Shown here: one piece after another, positions 1-5,144 of the stretch
Position numbering within the stretch: the stretch's first letter is position 1
Layout: every line of letters begins with the position of its first letter
Origin: Bacillota bacterium
Lineage (GTDB): Bacteria; Bacillota; Clostridia; Lachnospirales; Lachnospiraceae
NCBI GenBank assembly: GCA_023443225.1
Contig: JAEZVF010000093.1
Location: 1 to 6,036 of the forward strand
Direction of reading: 5' to 3'
DNA length: 6,036 nucleotides
The notes under the pieces: model-generated
The model's input: only the letters and a program-made list of their open reading frames with translations
Told to the model about the DNA's origin: nothing
The model's database searches: none
Made by a program: the position numbers and the translations under genes

Positions 1-109
1 ATTAGACCATTATAAGATATATTTACAGAGAAATGATTTCCGTTTGACGGAATCGTGATTTCTTCTAAAACGGAATGTTGATTTTCATCGACCGGACAGG
101 TGATGTATT
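1..109. other. Window edge without a callable gene
   Basis: Two fragments are open here. On the plus strand, 2-58 reads LDHYKIYLQRNDFRLTES and then stop, which could be the last residues of a gene entering from the left. On the minus strand, a frame runs open from about 119 to the edge (including ITCPVDENQHSVLEEI) but has no start codon. Neither can be confirmed. Short dyads TTCCG/CGGAA (38-52) and CCGGAC/GTCCGG (92-118) are present; the latter overlaps the stop codon of the staygreen gene and lacks a T-run on either strand. Confidence 0.3.
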
Positions 110-550
110 TTAGTCCGGATTATTCAAGTTTTCAATTCTATGATATTGACAATACGTAGACATAAAGTAAACAATAATAGTTGCTTCTTCTAATTCTGGA
201 TGAAATGTAAAAAATTCTGAATCTCCATAACGAATTGCTTCTAAGGCAAGTGGTAGCTCACGCCGAAAAACCTCATCACGTTTTGACGGATTTTTAAACT
301 CACCAGATCCATCGATAGGTAAGTAAACATGAAACACATAGTCAACACCTATTTTGATCCATTCTCCAATTACATTATCCTTTTTTGCTGTTATTTTATC
401 TTTTGCATATATGGAACCTATTGTTAAGAATAGTTCACCTGTTTGATCAGAATGTGTCAATGTATAACGCCTTGGTATAATTGGGCCGGTAGGCATAACT
501 TCTCCAATAAAATCTAGGGATAGTTTTTCTGTATTTAATCGCTTAGGCAT
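110..550 (-). CDS. Staygreen (SGR) family protein, Mg-dechelatase-like
   Basis: A 146-residue protein that I recognise as a bacterial member of the staygreen family. In plants and algae the family removes Mg from chlorophyll a, and some bacterial homologues are reported to have the same activity in vitro. The sequence shows the family pattern in order: PRRYTLTHSD at residues 26-35, an EW pair at 63-64, a beta strand HVYLPIDG at 74-81, RRELPLALEAIRYGD at 96-110 and HPELEEATIIVYF at 117-129. H33 and D35 of the THSD segment are candidate active-site residues (inference). No signal peptide or membrane segment is visible, so it should be cytosolic. The start at 550 is supported by AAGGAAA at 556-562, five bases upstream. 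It is a single gene, divergent from splB. Family assignment is firm; the substrate in a presumed non-photosynthetic anaerobe is unknown and chlorophyll is not implied. Confidence 0.86.
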   Translation of the reverse strand: MPKRLNTEKLSLDFIGEVMPTGPIIPRRYTLTHSDQTGELFLTIGSIYAKDKITAKKDNVIGEWIKIGVDYVFHVYLPIDGSGEFKNPSKRDEVFRRELPLALEAIRYGDSEFFTFHPELEEATIIVYFMSTYCQYHRIENLNNPD

Positions 551-579
551 ACTTGTTTCCTTAAGTTAATCTTATTTGT

Positions 580-608
580 ATTATATGACTAGATTTTTTT
601 TATGTTAG
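580..608 (-). promoter_or_regulatory. Sigma-A-like promoter of the staygreen gene
   Basis: Read on the minus strand, a perfect TATAAT -10 box lies at 580-585. A 17-base spacer separates it from CTAACA at 603-608, which matches 4 of 6 bases of TTGACA. The predicted transcript start is about 20-25 bases before the ATG, leaving a short leader that contains the AAGGAAA ribosome binding site. The call rests on pattern only, and the AT-rich background makes chance -10 matches common. Confidence 0.5.
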
Positions 609-638
609 TGGATTATTATATTCATAATATAACCGAGA

Positions 639-667
639 GGATAAAAAACATGTTAGGAATCATAATA
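639..667 (+). promoter_or_regulatory. Candidate forespore (sigma-G/F type) promoter of splB
   Basis: GGATA at 639-643 is followed by a 17-base spacer and CATAATA at 661-667. Sigma-G/F promoters have a -35 resembling G-H-A-T-A and a -10 resembling C-A-T-N-H-T-A. The -10 here fits fully and the -35 has one mismatch. In Bacillus, splB is transcribed in the forespore by sigma-G, so this is the expected kind of signal at this position. The predicted start is near 674, giving a leader of about 44 nt. A second CATAATA at 623-629 lacks a good partner box. Confidence 0.45.
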
Positions 668-715
668 GTATTAGATTTATATAAAAAAATTTATAACGAG
701 AGGAAGTTAATCTGA
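650..715 (+). CDS. Possible 21-codon upstream reading frame before splB
   Basis: An ATG at 650 opens a 21-codon frame ending in TGA at 713-715, two bases before the splB ATG. GAGAGG at 635-640 stands nine bases ahead of it, which is a credible ribosome binding site. The peptide begins MLGIIIVLDLY and ends in a basic stretch NERKLI, so it is hydrophobic then charged. It could be a translated leader coupled to splB. It could also be chance: if transcription starts from the sporulation-type promoter at 639-667, the start codon would be missing from the transcript. No homologue is recognised. Confidence 0.18.
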   Translation: MLGIIIVLDLYKKIYNERKLI

Positions 716-717
716 AT

Positions 718-1740
718 ATGTTTATTCCAAGTAGAATTTTATTCGAAAAAGATGCAATGGAATACGATATGGCAAAAATGATTTATCATCAATGGAAGGA
801 TTATGCTAATATTGAAATCATACAGCTAAGCAGCAACAAACAAAAGCAACACATTCCAGGGAGTGATTTGGGATCTTGGTATAGAGAAAGTAAAAAAACC
901 CTTGTGGTAGGAGTAAAAAAAGGATTCAAGTTCCAGACCTGTAAACCGTCTGCCCATTATCAGCTTCCCCTGGTATCCGGATGTATGGGGCAATGTGAAT
1001 ATTGTTATTTAAATACCATGTTAGGTGACAGGCCATTTGTAAAGGTTTATGTCAATACAGAGGATATATTAAAGCAAGCACAAAAATATATCGAAGATCG
1101 ATTACCCGAAATAACCCTTTTTGAAGGAGCAGCCACATCAGATCCCTTACCGGTAGAACCATATACGAATTCGCTACGAAAAGCCATTATATTCTTTGGA
1201 AAGAATCCAAATGCAGGTTTTCGCTTTGTTACAAAATACAATGATATAGACTCTTTGTTGGATATCGAGCATAATGGTAAAACAGAAATACGGTTTAGTA
1301 TTAATACTTCCTATGTTATTGATAAATATGAACATTTTACAGCAAGCAGCACCAGAAGAATTGAAGCTGCTATTAAGGCCGCAAAAGCAGGATATCCCGT
1401 TGGATTTCTGATTGCACCAGTATTCTTATATGAACAATGGAAAGAAGACTACCATAACTTACTATGTGATTTACAAGATAGGCTTCCTAGTGGATTAAAT
1501 AAACCTATTACTTTTGAAATTATTTCCCATCGTTATACAACAATTGCAAAAAATCGTATACTTCAGGTGTTTCCAGATACTGAGCTCCCCATGGAGGAAG
1601 AAGAGCGAAGCTATAAATATGGACAATTCGGGTATGGTAAATATGTATATAAGAAAGAAGACATTGAAGAAATTAAGAGTTTTTTTACAAACGAGATTAG
1701 GTCTTTATTTACTGAAAAAGAAATTAAATATATCATTTAA
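718..1740 (+). CDS. splB: Spore photoproduct lyase (radical SAM DNA repair enzyme)
   Basis: A 340-residue cytosolic enzyme that reverses the spore photoproduct (5-thyminyl-5,6-dihydrothymine) to two thymines during spore germination. Its length is normal for the family. The N-terminus FIPSRILFEKDA is typical, and the 4Fe-4S/SAM motif CMGQCEYC puts the cluster ligands at C89, C93 and C96. TATSDP-like family blocks, RFVTKY at 169-174, NGKTEIRFSIN at 186-196, AGYPVGFLIAP at 224-234 and the C-terminal YKYGQFGYGKYVY all agree. The Cys that donates hydrogen in Bacillus and Geobacillus enzymes (in FEA-A/S-CTSD) is Ala here: FEGAATSDP, A139. C75, in FQTCKPSAHY, is the likely substitute, as discussed for the Clostridium acetobutylicum enzyme. 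The tyrosines at 95 and 97 flanking the last cluster Cys are kept. GAGAGG at 698-703 lies 14 bases from the ATG, rather far, but no better in-frame ATG exists. Probably monocistronic. Confidence 0.95.
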   Translation: MFIPSRILFEKDAMEYDMAKMIYHQWKDYANIEIIQLSSNKQKQHIPGSDLGSWYRESKKTLVVGVKKGFKFQTCKPSAHYQLPLVSGCMGQCEYCYLNTMLGDRPFVKVYVNTEDILKQAQKYIEDRLPEITLFEGAATSDPLPVEPYTNSLRKAIIFFGKNPNAGFRFVTKYNDIDSLLDIEHNGKTEIRFSINTSYVIDKYEHFTASSTRRIEAAIKAAKAGYPVGFLIAPVFLYEQWKEDYHNLLCDLQDRLPSGLNKPITFEIISHRYTTIAKNRILQVFPDTELPMEEEERSYKYGQFGYGKYVYKKEDIEEIKSFFTNEIRSLFTEKEIKYII

Positions 1741-1783
1741 AATCAAGAACAAAAAACGTGTTCATGATCTTGTTACTCCAATC

Positions 1784-1822
1784 GGAATACGCAAATGAAT
1801 TTGCGATTCCTCATTCCGTTTT
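1784..1822 (+). terminator. Terminator-like hairpin after splB
   Basis: GGAAT plus CGCAAA (1784-1795) pairs with TTTGCG plus ATTCC (1800-1810). The loop is TGAA and there is one bulged A. A second, outer pairing is possible between CGGAAT at 1783-1788 and ATTCCG at 1813-1818, directly followed by TTTT. Either form would suit termination of splB, although the T-tract is short and interrupted. The two competing stems share the left arm. Confidence 0.5.
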
Positions 1823-1823
1823 C

Positions 1824-1861
1824 ATTATACCATGGAATAAAGAACTTTTTCATGGTATAAT
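1824..1861. repeat. 11-bp perfect inverted repeat with a 16-base centre
   Basis: ATTATACCATG at 1824-1834 is exactly repeated in inverse as CATGGTATAAT at 1851-1861. The symmetric arms each contain a TATAAT hexamer pointing outward. It could be an operator for a dimeric regulator, a transcript hairpin that backs up the preceding terminator, or both. It lies about 90 bases before the promoter of the downstream membrane-protein gene, too far for simple steric repression of that promoter. No regulator gene lies beside it. Confidence 0.6.
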
Positions 1862-1951
1862 AAATAAAATTTGAAAAGTAGAGTAGCAAAATTAAAACCG
1901 ATAAACATTTGGGAGCAGAAAAAATAATACATAGTTAATAATTGTCATAGC

Positions 1952-1980
1952 TTGAATAATTCGATTTCAATTACTAGAAT
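1952..1980 (+). promoter_or_regulatory. Sigma-A-like promoter of the YczE-like gene
   Basis: TTGAAT at 1952-1957 (4 of 6 to consensus) and TAGAAT at 1975-1980 (5 of 6) are separated by exactly 17 bases. Transcription would start near 1987, about 25 bases before the ATG. The leader carries AAGGAG at 2001-2006. The rest of 1862-1951 shows nothing recognisable. Confidence 0.6.
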
Positions 1981-2011
1981 GGGATAAATACGAGACACAT
2001 AAGGAGTAAGA

Positions 2012-2647
2012 ATGGACAAAAGAATGAGAAAAAGAGTAATAATGGCGTTACTTGGTGTTGCTTTAGGTGGTGTTTGTGTAGGTATATTTAACAAGGCTTT
2101 GCTTGGAGCAGATCCTTTTACGGTTTTTGTAACCGGTATCGGTATAGTATTCGGCAAAGGATATGGTAGTGTATATGCAATAGTTACAGGTGTGTGTTTG
2201 TTATTCGTTTTTTTAATTGATAAACATTATATTGGGATAGCTACCATTTTTAATTTATTTGGAATTGGAACCATAGCAGAATTAACGATGAAACTATTGG
2301 ATCAATTTTATCATGGGGGACCAATTTGGGTGCGTTTTCTCATGCTAATATTTTCATTAATATTATTGTGCTTTGGTTCCTCTTTATACTTCACTGCAGA
2401 TTTGGGCGTATCGGCTTATGATGCCATCGCTTTGATTTTGTCTAAAAGGACACCGGTTCCTTTTCGGTTCTGCAGAATAGGTACAGATCTTATTTGTGTT
2501 ATAATTGGATTTATATGCAAAGCAACCATTGGTATTGGTACTGTAATTACTGCTTTTTGCATGGGTCCAATTATCCAGTGGTTTAACTTAAACGTAGCGA
2601 TACCAATATTGGAGGAAAAAAAGATTACGATTAAGAAAGCCAAATAA
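2012..2647 (+). CDS. YczE/YitT-like integral membrane protein
   Basis: A 211-residue polytopic membrane protein. Hydrophobic segments lie roughly at residues 8-27, 34-49, 52-70, 74-94, 106-126, 155-170 and 172-192, with a basic tail (EEKKITIKKAK). The two halves look duplicated: a membrane segment followed by an LG-containing hinge appears as LGADPFTVF at 31-39 and LGVSAYDAI at 131-139. This is the hallmark of the YczE/YyaS/YitT group. Molecular function in that group is not established; YczE of Bacillus amyloliquefaciens has been linked to lipopeptide production, but that does not carry over here. The start is set by AAGGAG five bases upstream. It is followed after 85 bases by a small HMA-like gene with no terminator between them, so the two may share a transcript. 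Family call good, function unknown. Confidence 0.75.
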   Translation: MDKRMRKRVIMALLGVALGGVCVGIFNKALLGADPFTVFVTGIGIVFGKGYGSVYAIVTGVCLLFVFLIDKHYIGIATIFNLFGIGTIAELTMKLLDQFYHGGPIWVRFLMLIFSLILLCFGSSLYFTADLGVSAYDAIALILSKRTPVPFRFCRIGTDLICVIIGFICKATIGIGTVITAFCMGPIIQWFNLNVAIPILEEKKITIKKAK

Positions 2648-2684
2648 GACAAGCATCTCGATTTGTATATTTTACTTGAGGTTG

Positions 2685-2703
2685 CAGATAATACTGATAT
2701 CTG
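2685..2703. repeat. Short inverted repeat between yczE-like and HMA-like genes
   Basis: CAGATA at 2685-2690 and TATCTG at 2698-2703 form a 6-bp perfect dyad with a 7-base centre, 30 bases ahead of the next ATG. It has no T-run after it, so it is not a terminator. It might be an operator or a weak hairpin. A dyad this short is expected by chance in sequence of this composition. Confidence 0.25.
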
Positions 2704-2732
2704 TATTCTAGAAATTAAGAGAGGAAAAATAT

Positions 2733-2939
2733 ATGAATCATACAAGGTTTAACATCGATGGGTTAGAGCAACCGGAAACTCAAGATAGAGTTAGGAATCA
2801 ACTAGAGAACATCATAGGTGTCAAGGAAGTATGTTTAAGTGAAGGTCAGAATTATGTAGATATTAACTATGATGACCAGATATCCGAGGTTGAAATAAAT
2901 AATCATCTACAAAATAATGGATATAAAGTATTGGATTAA
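2733..2939 (+). CDS. Small heavy-metal-associated (HMA) fold protein lacking CxxC
   Basis: A 68-residue cytosolic protein with the beta-alpha-beta-beta-alpha-beta pattern of copper-chaperone-like HMA domains. FNIDGL begins the first strand, IIGVKEVCL (27-35) matches the usual GV-x-x-V strand, YVDINYDD (41-48) matches the V-x-V-x-Y-D strand, and HLQNNGYKV (58-66) matches the terminal I-x-x-x-GY-x-V. The metal-binding motif GMxCxxC is replaced by GLEQPET: Q13 and T16 stand where the two cysteines belong, and the only Cys is C34. It should therefore not bind copper in the usual way. Many clostridial genomes carry such small unassigned HMA-like proteins. GAGAGG at 2719-2724, eight bases upstream, fixes the start. 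It follows the YczE-like gene and is closed by a strong terminator; whether the two proteins interact is unknown. Confidence 0.72.
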   Translation: MNHTRFNIDGLEQPETQDRVRNQLENIIGVKEVCLSEGQNYVDINYDDQISEVEINNHLQNNGYKVLD

Positions 2940-2942
2940 TAT

Positions 2943-2993
2943 GACTGCCTGCAAATTAGTTTACATGAACTTATTTTCGGGCAGTTCTTTTTT
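2943..2993 (+). terminator. Strong intrinsic terminator after the HMA-like gene
   Basis: ACTGCCTG at 2944-2951 pairs with CGGGCAGT at 2978-2985 (one G-T pair). The stem continues inward through AAAT/ATTT and AGTT/AACT with two single mismatches, ending in a TACATG loop at 2962-2967. It is followed by TTCTTTTTT to 2993. It begins five bases after the stop codon and is the clearest terminator in the window. Confidence 0.88.
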
Positions 2994-3045
2994 AAAGCAA
3001 TATCTTTTTATCATCATGTTACAATAAAAAAGTTAATTAAATAAA

Positions 3046-3074
3046 TTGTTGAGTTTTATAATCTATAGTATAAT
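3046..3074 (+). promoter_or_regulatory. Promoter of the SagB-SGNH gene pair
   Basis: A perfect TATAAT at 3069-3074 lies 17 bases after TTGTTG at 3046-3051, which matches only the TTG half of the -35 box. Transcription would start near 3081, giving a leader of about 150 nt, much longer than the other leaders here. A CATAATA motif at 3079-3085 resembles a sporulation-sigma -10, but I see no matching -35 at 17-18 bases. Confidence 0.5.
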
Positions 3075-3177
3075 AGGCATAATAGTAGTTGTTGTTAGAT
3101 TATGTTAAAGGTGCTATTTTGTAGTATATTAAAAAAACATCTTATTAAAAAATGCATTGTTATTGGAAAAAGCAAAG

Positions 3178-3217
3178 GATAAAACTTACCTAGGCTAGCC
3201 ATTAACAGTGTTTTATC
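3178..3217 (+). promoter_or_regulatory. Leader hairpin abutting the SagB ribosome binding site
   Basis: GATAAAAC at 3178-3185 is perfectly complementary to GTTTTATC at 3210-3217. The 24-base centre contains the palindromes CCTAGG and GGCTAGCC. The right arm ends immediately before AAGGGAGG (3218-3225), so the stem would sit against, without covering, the Shine-Dalgarno sequence. It could modulate translation or protect the 5' end. The remainder of the leader, 3081-3177, is AT-rich with no riboswitch class I can assign. Confidence 0.45.
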
Positions 3218-3232
3218 AAGGGAGGATCATAG

Positions 3233-4009
3233 ATGGACAATGAAAATGGTATGATAAAAATTATGGAAATAAGAGAAATAATGAAAAGTTCAAGTGTTGA
3301 TATGATAAGTGACCAACAATCAGGTTTACCACAACCTTCTTTAGATAAAGTGTGTAACGGAAGTAAGGTTATTCCCTTAACAAGAAACTTTGAATCTGTA
3401 ATCAAAAATAATAGTTTTCTGAATTTGCTTAATGGAAGAAGTAGTAAGCGCAATTATCATTCAGAAGCAATTACCTTAGAAGAACTTTCTTTCCTTCTTT
3501 GGGCTACGCAGGGGGTAAAACAGGTAATAGGTAAACAGAGGAAGGCAACTATGCGAACCGTTCCTTCTGCAGGAGCTAGACATCCATTTGAGACATATCT
3601 GATCGTAAATCAAGTGACGGAATTGGAACAAGGATTATATCATTATTTGGCATTAGAACATAAGTTAGAATACCTTGGTTTTCTTGACAACCAGATAGAT
3701 AGAGTAAGTGCTGCATTTTGTGGTCAAACATTCTTTGCGAATGCACCGGTAGGATTTGTCTGGTCGGTAATTCCTTACCGAAGCGAGTGGCGCTATTGTA
3801 CGGATGCGCAAAAATATGCCTTATTAGACGCTGGACATGTATGCCAGAATCTTTATCTAGCAAGTGAAGCGATTGGATGTGGCACTTGCGCTATTGGTGC
3901 ATATGATCAGAAAATGGTGGATGAATTGTTTGGATTTGATTCATCACCTTCCTACGATAATGAAAATGAATTTGTTGTTTATGCTGCGTCAGTTGGAAAA
4001 GTATTATAA
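3233..4009 (+). CDS. SagB/ThcOx-type FMN nitroreductase family oxidoreductase
   Basis: A 258-residue flavoprotein of the SagB-type nitroreductase group. RSSKRNYH at 69-76 is the N-terminal FMN-contacting motif. TLEELSFLLWATQG at 81-94, TVPSAGARHPFETYL at 109-123, GLYHY at 134-138, the helix DAGHVCQNLYLASEAIGCG at 199-217 and the terminal YAASVGKV strand complete the fold. Known SagB-type enzymes oxidise azolines to azoles in peptide natural products. Here there is no YcaO cyclodehydratase, ThiF-like protein or precursor peptide in view, so the substrate is open; stand-alone members are common in anaerobes. About 65 residues precede the FMN motif. The start at 3233 is chosen over later in-frame ATGs because AAGGGAGG (3218-3225) sits seven bases upstream. 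The SGNH hydrolase gene begins 14 bases after its stop, indicating one operon. Confidence 0.85.
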   Translation: MDNENGMIKIMEIREIMKSSSVDMISDQQSGLPQPSLDKVCNGSKVIPLTRNFESVIKNNSFLNLLNGRSSKRNYHSEAITLEELSFLLWATQGVKQVIGKQRKATMRTVPSAGARHPFETYLIVNQVTELEQGLYHYLALEHKLEYLGFLDNQIDRVSAAFCGQTFFANAPVGFVWSVIPYRSEWRYCTDAQKYALLDAGHVCQNLYLASEAIGCGTCAIGAYDQKMVDELFGFDSSPSYDNENEFVVYAASVGKVL

Positions 4010-4023
4010 AAAGGGAGATTGCT

Positions 4024-5043
4024 ATGGTCTTTAAAAATACAGAATTTCATAATGTAGAAGAACTAATAGAAGAGAAGGATAAGGGTGGTTATCGCATTGC
4101 AAGGCTTCCAAAATCACTCATTACAAAGTTAAATCCATTAGCACAAAATTCAGCCTACTATACCTGTGGATGTGAATTGCGATTTAATCTGCACTCAGAC
4201 GAAGCAATCATTTATCTGCGTCGTGATCCATGTAATCCGGATATTATGCCATATGGAATGGTTGAAGTATGGCAAGGAGATTATCAGGGGAGATATCAAA
4301 TCTCACCTCAACCAGTTGGACAAGACAAAACAGCAATACATGTAAAAAATATGAATCCAAAGGAAATCTCACTGTTACATAACAAAGAACAGCAATTGTT
4401 TGATCCGATACTATATCGGGTTTTCATCCCATATGATTGGGGACATGTTATTTGTGGAATAGAAGGAGACATTTCTCTTCCAAAGAGTTATCAAGTACCT
4501 AAAAAGACATTATTAAGCTATGGTTCTTCCATTACTCATGGTGCTGGTTCATCTATGCCAACGTCAGGTTATGCCTTTTGCCTAGCTAGGAAACTAGGTA
4601 TGGACCTTCGTAATCTTGGAATGGCTGGAGCCGCTCATATGGATGAAGCAATGGCAGAGTATATCGCAAAGCAAAAATGGGATATTGCAATATTGGAGCT
4701 TGGGATTAATGTCACCGATTGGACAATGAAAGCGTTCGAAGAAAAAGCCCGTAATTTTATTCATACAATAGCATCTGCACATCCAGATCGTCCAATCTAT
4801 TGTATCTCTATGTTTACCAGTTATGCAGATTTCATAATACCAGAACAGATACAAGGTATGCGAAAAGTATTACACCTAATTGTAGAGGAACTTAAATTAC
4901 CATTGCTTCATTATGTGGACGGAAGCAAATGTTTACCTGATTTGACCGGTCTTACCTCGGATGCACTTCATCCGTCCAATGCAGGTATGGCATCTATTGC
5001 AGAGTATCTTTATCAACAAATAAATGGTTATAAGGAAGATTAA
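4024..5043 (+). CDS. Two-domain SGNH/GDSL-family hydrolase (SsfX3-like architecture)
   Basis: A 339-residue esterase- or acyltransferase-like protein. Residues 1 to about 155 look like an all-beta accessory domain (alternating strands such as ELRFNLHSDEAIIYLRRD and RVFIPYDWGHVICGIEG). The C-terminal part is an SGNH domain. YGSSITHG at 166-173 is block I with nucleophile S169; NLGMAG at 197-202 is block II; ELGINV at 225-230 is block III with N229; SDALHPS at 312-318 is block V with D313 and H316. All four signature positions are therefore present. The layout recalls the SsfX3/Lipase_GDSL_3 group, whose members deacylate or transfer acyl groups to small molecules or sugars. No signal peptide is seen, so it should be intracellular. 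AAGGGAG at 4011-4017 gives a strong start, 14 bases after the SagB-type gene. Substrate unknown; a carbohydrate esterase role is the main alternative. Confidence 0.85.
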   Translation: MVFKNTEFHNVEELIEEKDKGGYRIARLPKSLITKLNPLAQNSAYYTCGCELRFNLHSDEAIIYLRRDPCNPDIMPYGMVEVWQGDYQGRYQISPQPVGQDKTAIHVKNMNPKEISLLHNKEQQLFDPILYRVFIPYDWGHVICGIEGDISLPKSYQVPKKTLLSYGSSITHGAGSSMPTSGYAFCLARKLGMDLRNLGMAGAAHMDEAMAEYIAKQKWDIAILELGINVTDWTMKAFEEKARNFIHTIASAHPDRPIYCISMFTSYADFIIPEQIQGMRKVLHLIVEELKLPLLHYVDGSKCLPDLTGLTSDALHPSNAGMASIAEYLYQQINGYKED

Positions 5044-5060
5044 ATTTATATGATAGTTTA

Positions 5061-5089
5061 TTGATTATTCTATAATCCAATGATACAAT
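5061..5089 (+). promoter_or_regulatory. Sigma-A-like promoter of the zinc-ribbon membrane protein gene
   Basis: TTGATT at 5061-5066 (4 of 6) and TACAAT at 5084-5089 (5 of 6) are spaced by 17 bases. The predicted start near 5096 leaves about 50 nt before the ATG, including AGGAG at 5133-5137, seven bases from the start codon. No terminator is evident between the preceding stop at 5043 and this promoter, so read-through from upstream is possible. Confidence 0.55.
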
Positions 5090-5144
5090 AACATATATGT
5101 ACAAATATTTGAAGATTTAGGAATAAATTGATAGGAGCGTTATT

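Noticed and set aside
1514..1798. A 94-codon plus-strand frame overlapping the 3' end of splB
   Set aside because: It lies out of frame within a confidently identified enzyme, has no ribosome binding site, and its translation is low-complexity without a recognisable fold.
1795..1860. A 21-codon frame starting inside the hairpin after splB
   Set aside because: It has no ribosome binding site, begins within the terminator stem and crosses the inverted repeat, so its openness is better explained by chance.
2416..2745. A 109-codon minus-strand frame opposite the YczE-like gene and the start of the HMA-like gene
   Set aside because: It is antisense to two supported genes, and its hydrophobic content simply mirrors the membrane protein codons.
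3165..3210. Resemblance of AGCAAAGG and CTAGGCTAGCCATTAACAG to the 3' half of a c-di-GMP-I (GEMM) riboswitch
   Set aside because: The diagnostic 5' half (GGGCAAACC, tetraloop, GGGACGCAAAGCC) is missing, and the flanking 8-bp stem does not follow the GEMM layout. An Rfam covariance scan would settle it.
3576..3863. A 95-codon minus-strand frame inside the SagB-type gene
   Set aside because: The opposite strand encodes conserved flavoprotein motifs across the same bases, and no promoter or ribosome binding site is seen for the reverse frame.
3233..4009. Thiazole/oxazole-modified microcin (TOMM) cluster around the SagB-type gene
   Set aside because: No YcaO or ThiF-like cyclodehydratase, precursor peptide or dedicated exporter is found in the window; the SGNH hydrolase is not a standard TOMM component.
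4594..4854. An 86-codon minus-strand frame inside the SGNH hydrolase gene
   Set aside because: It runs antisense through the catalytic domain, its Cys-rich translation is irregular, and it has no start signals.
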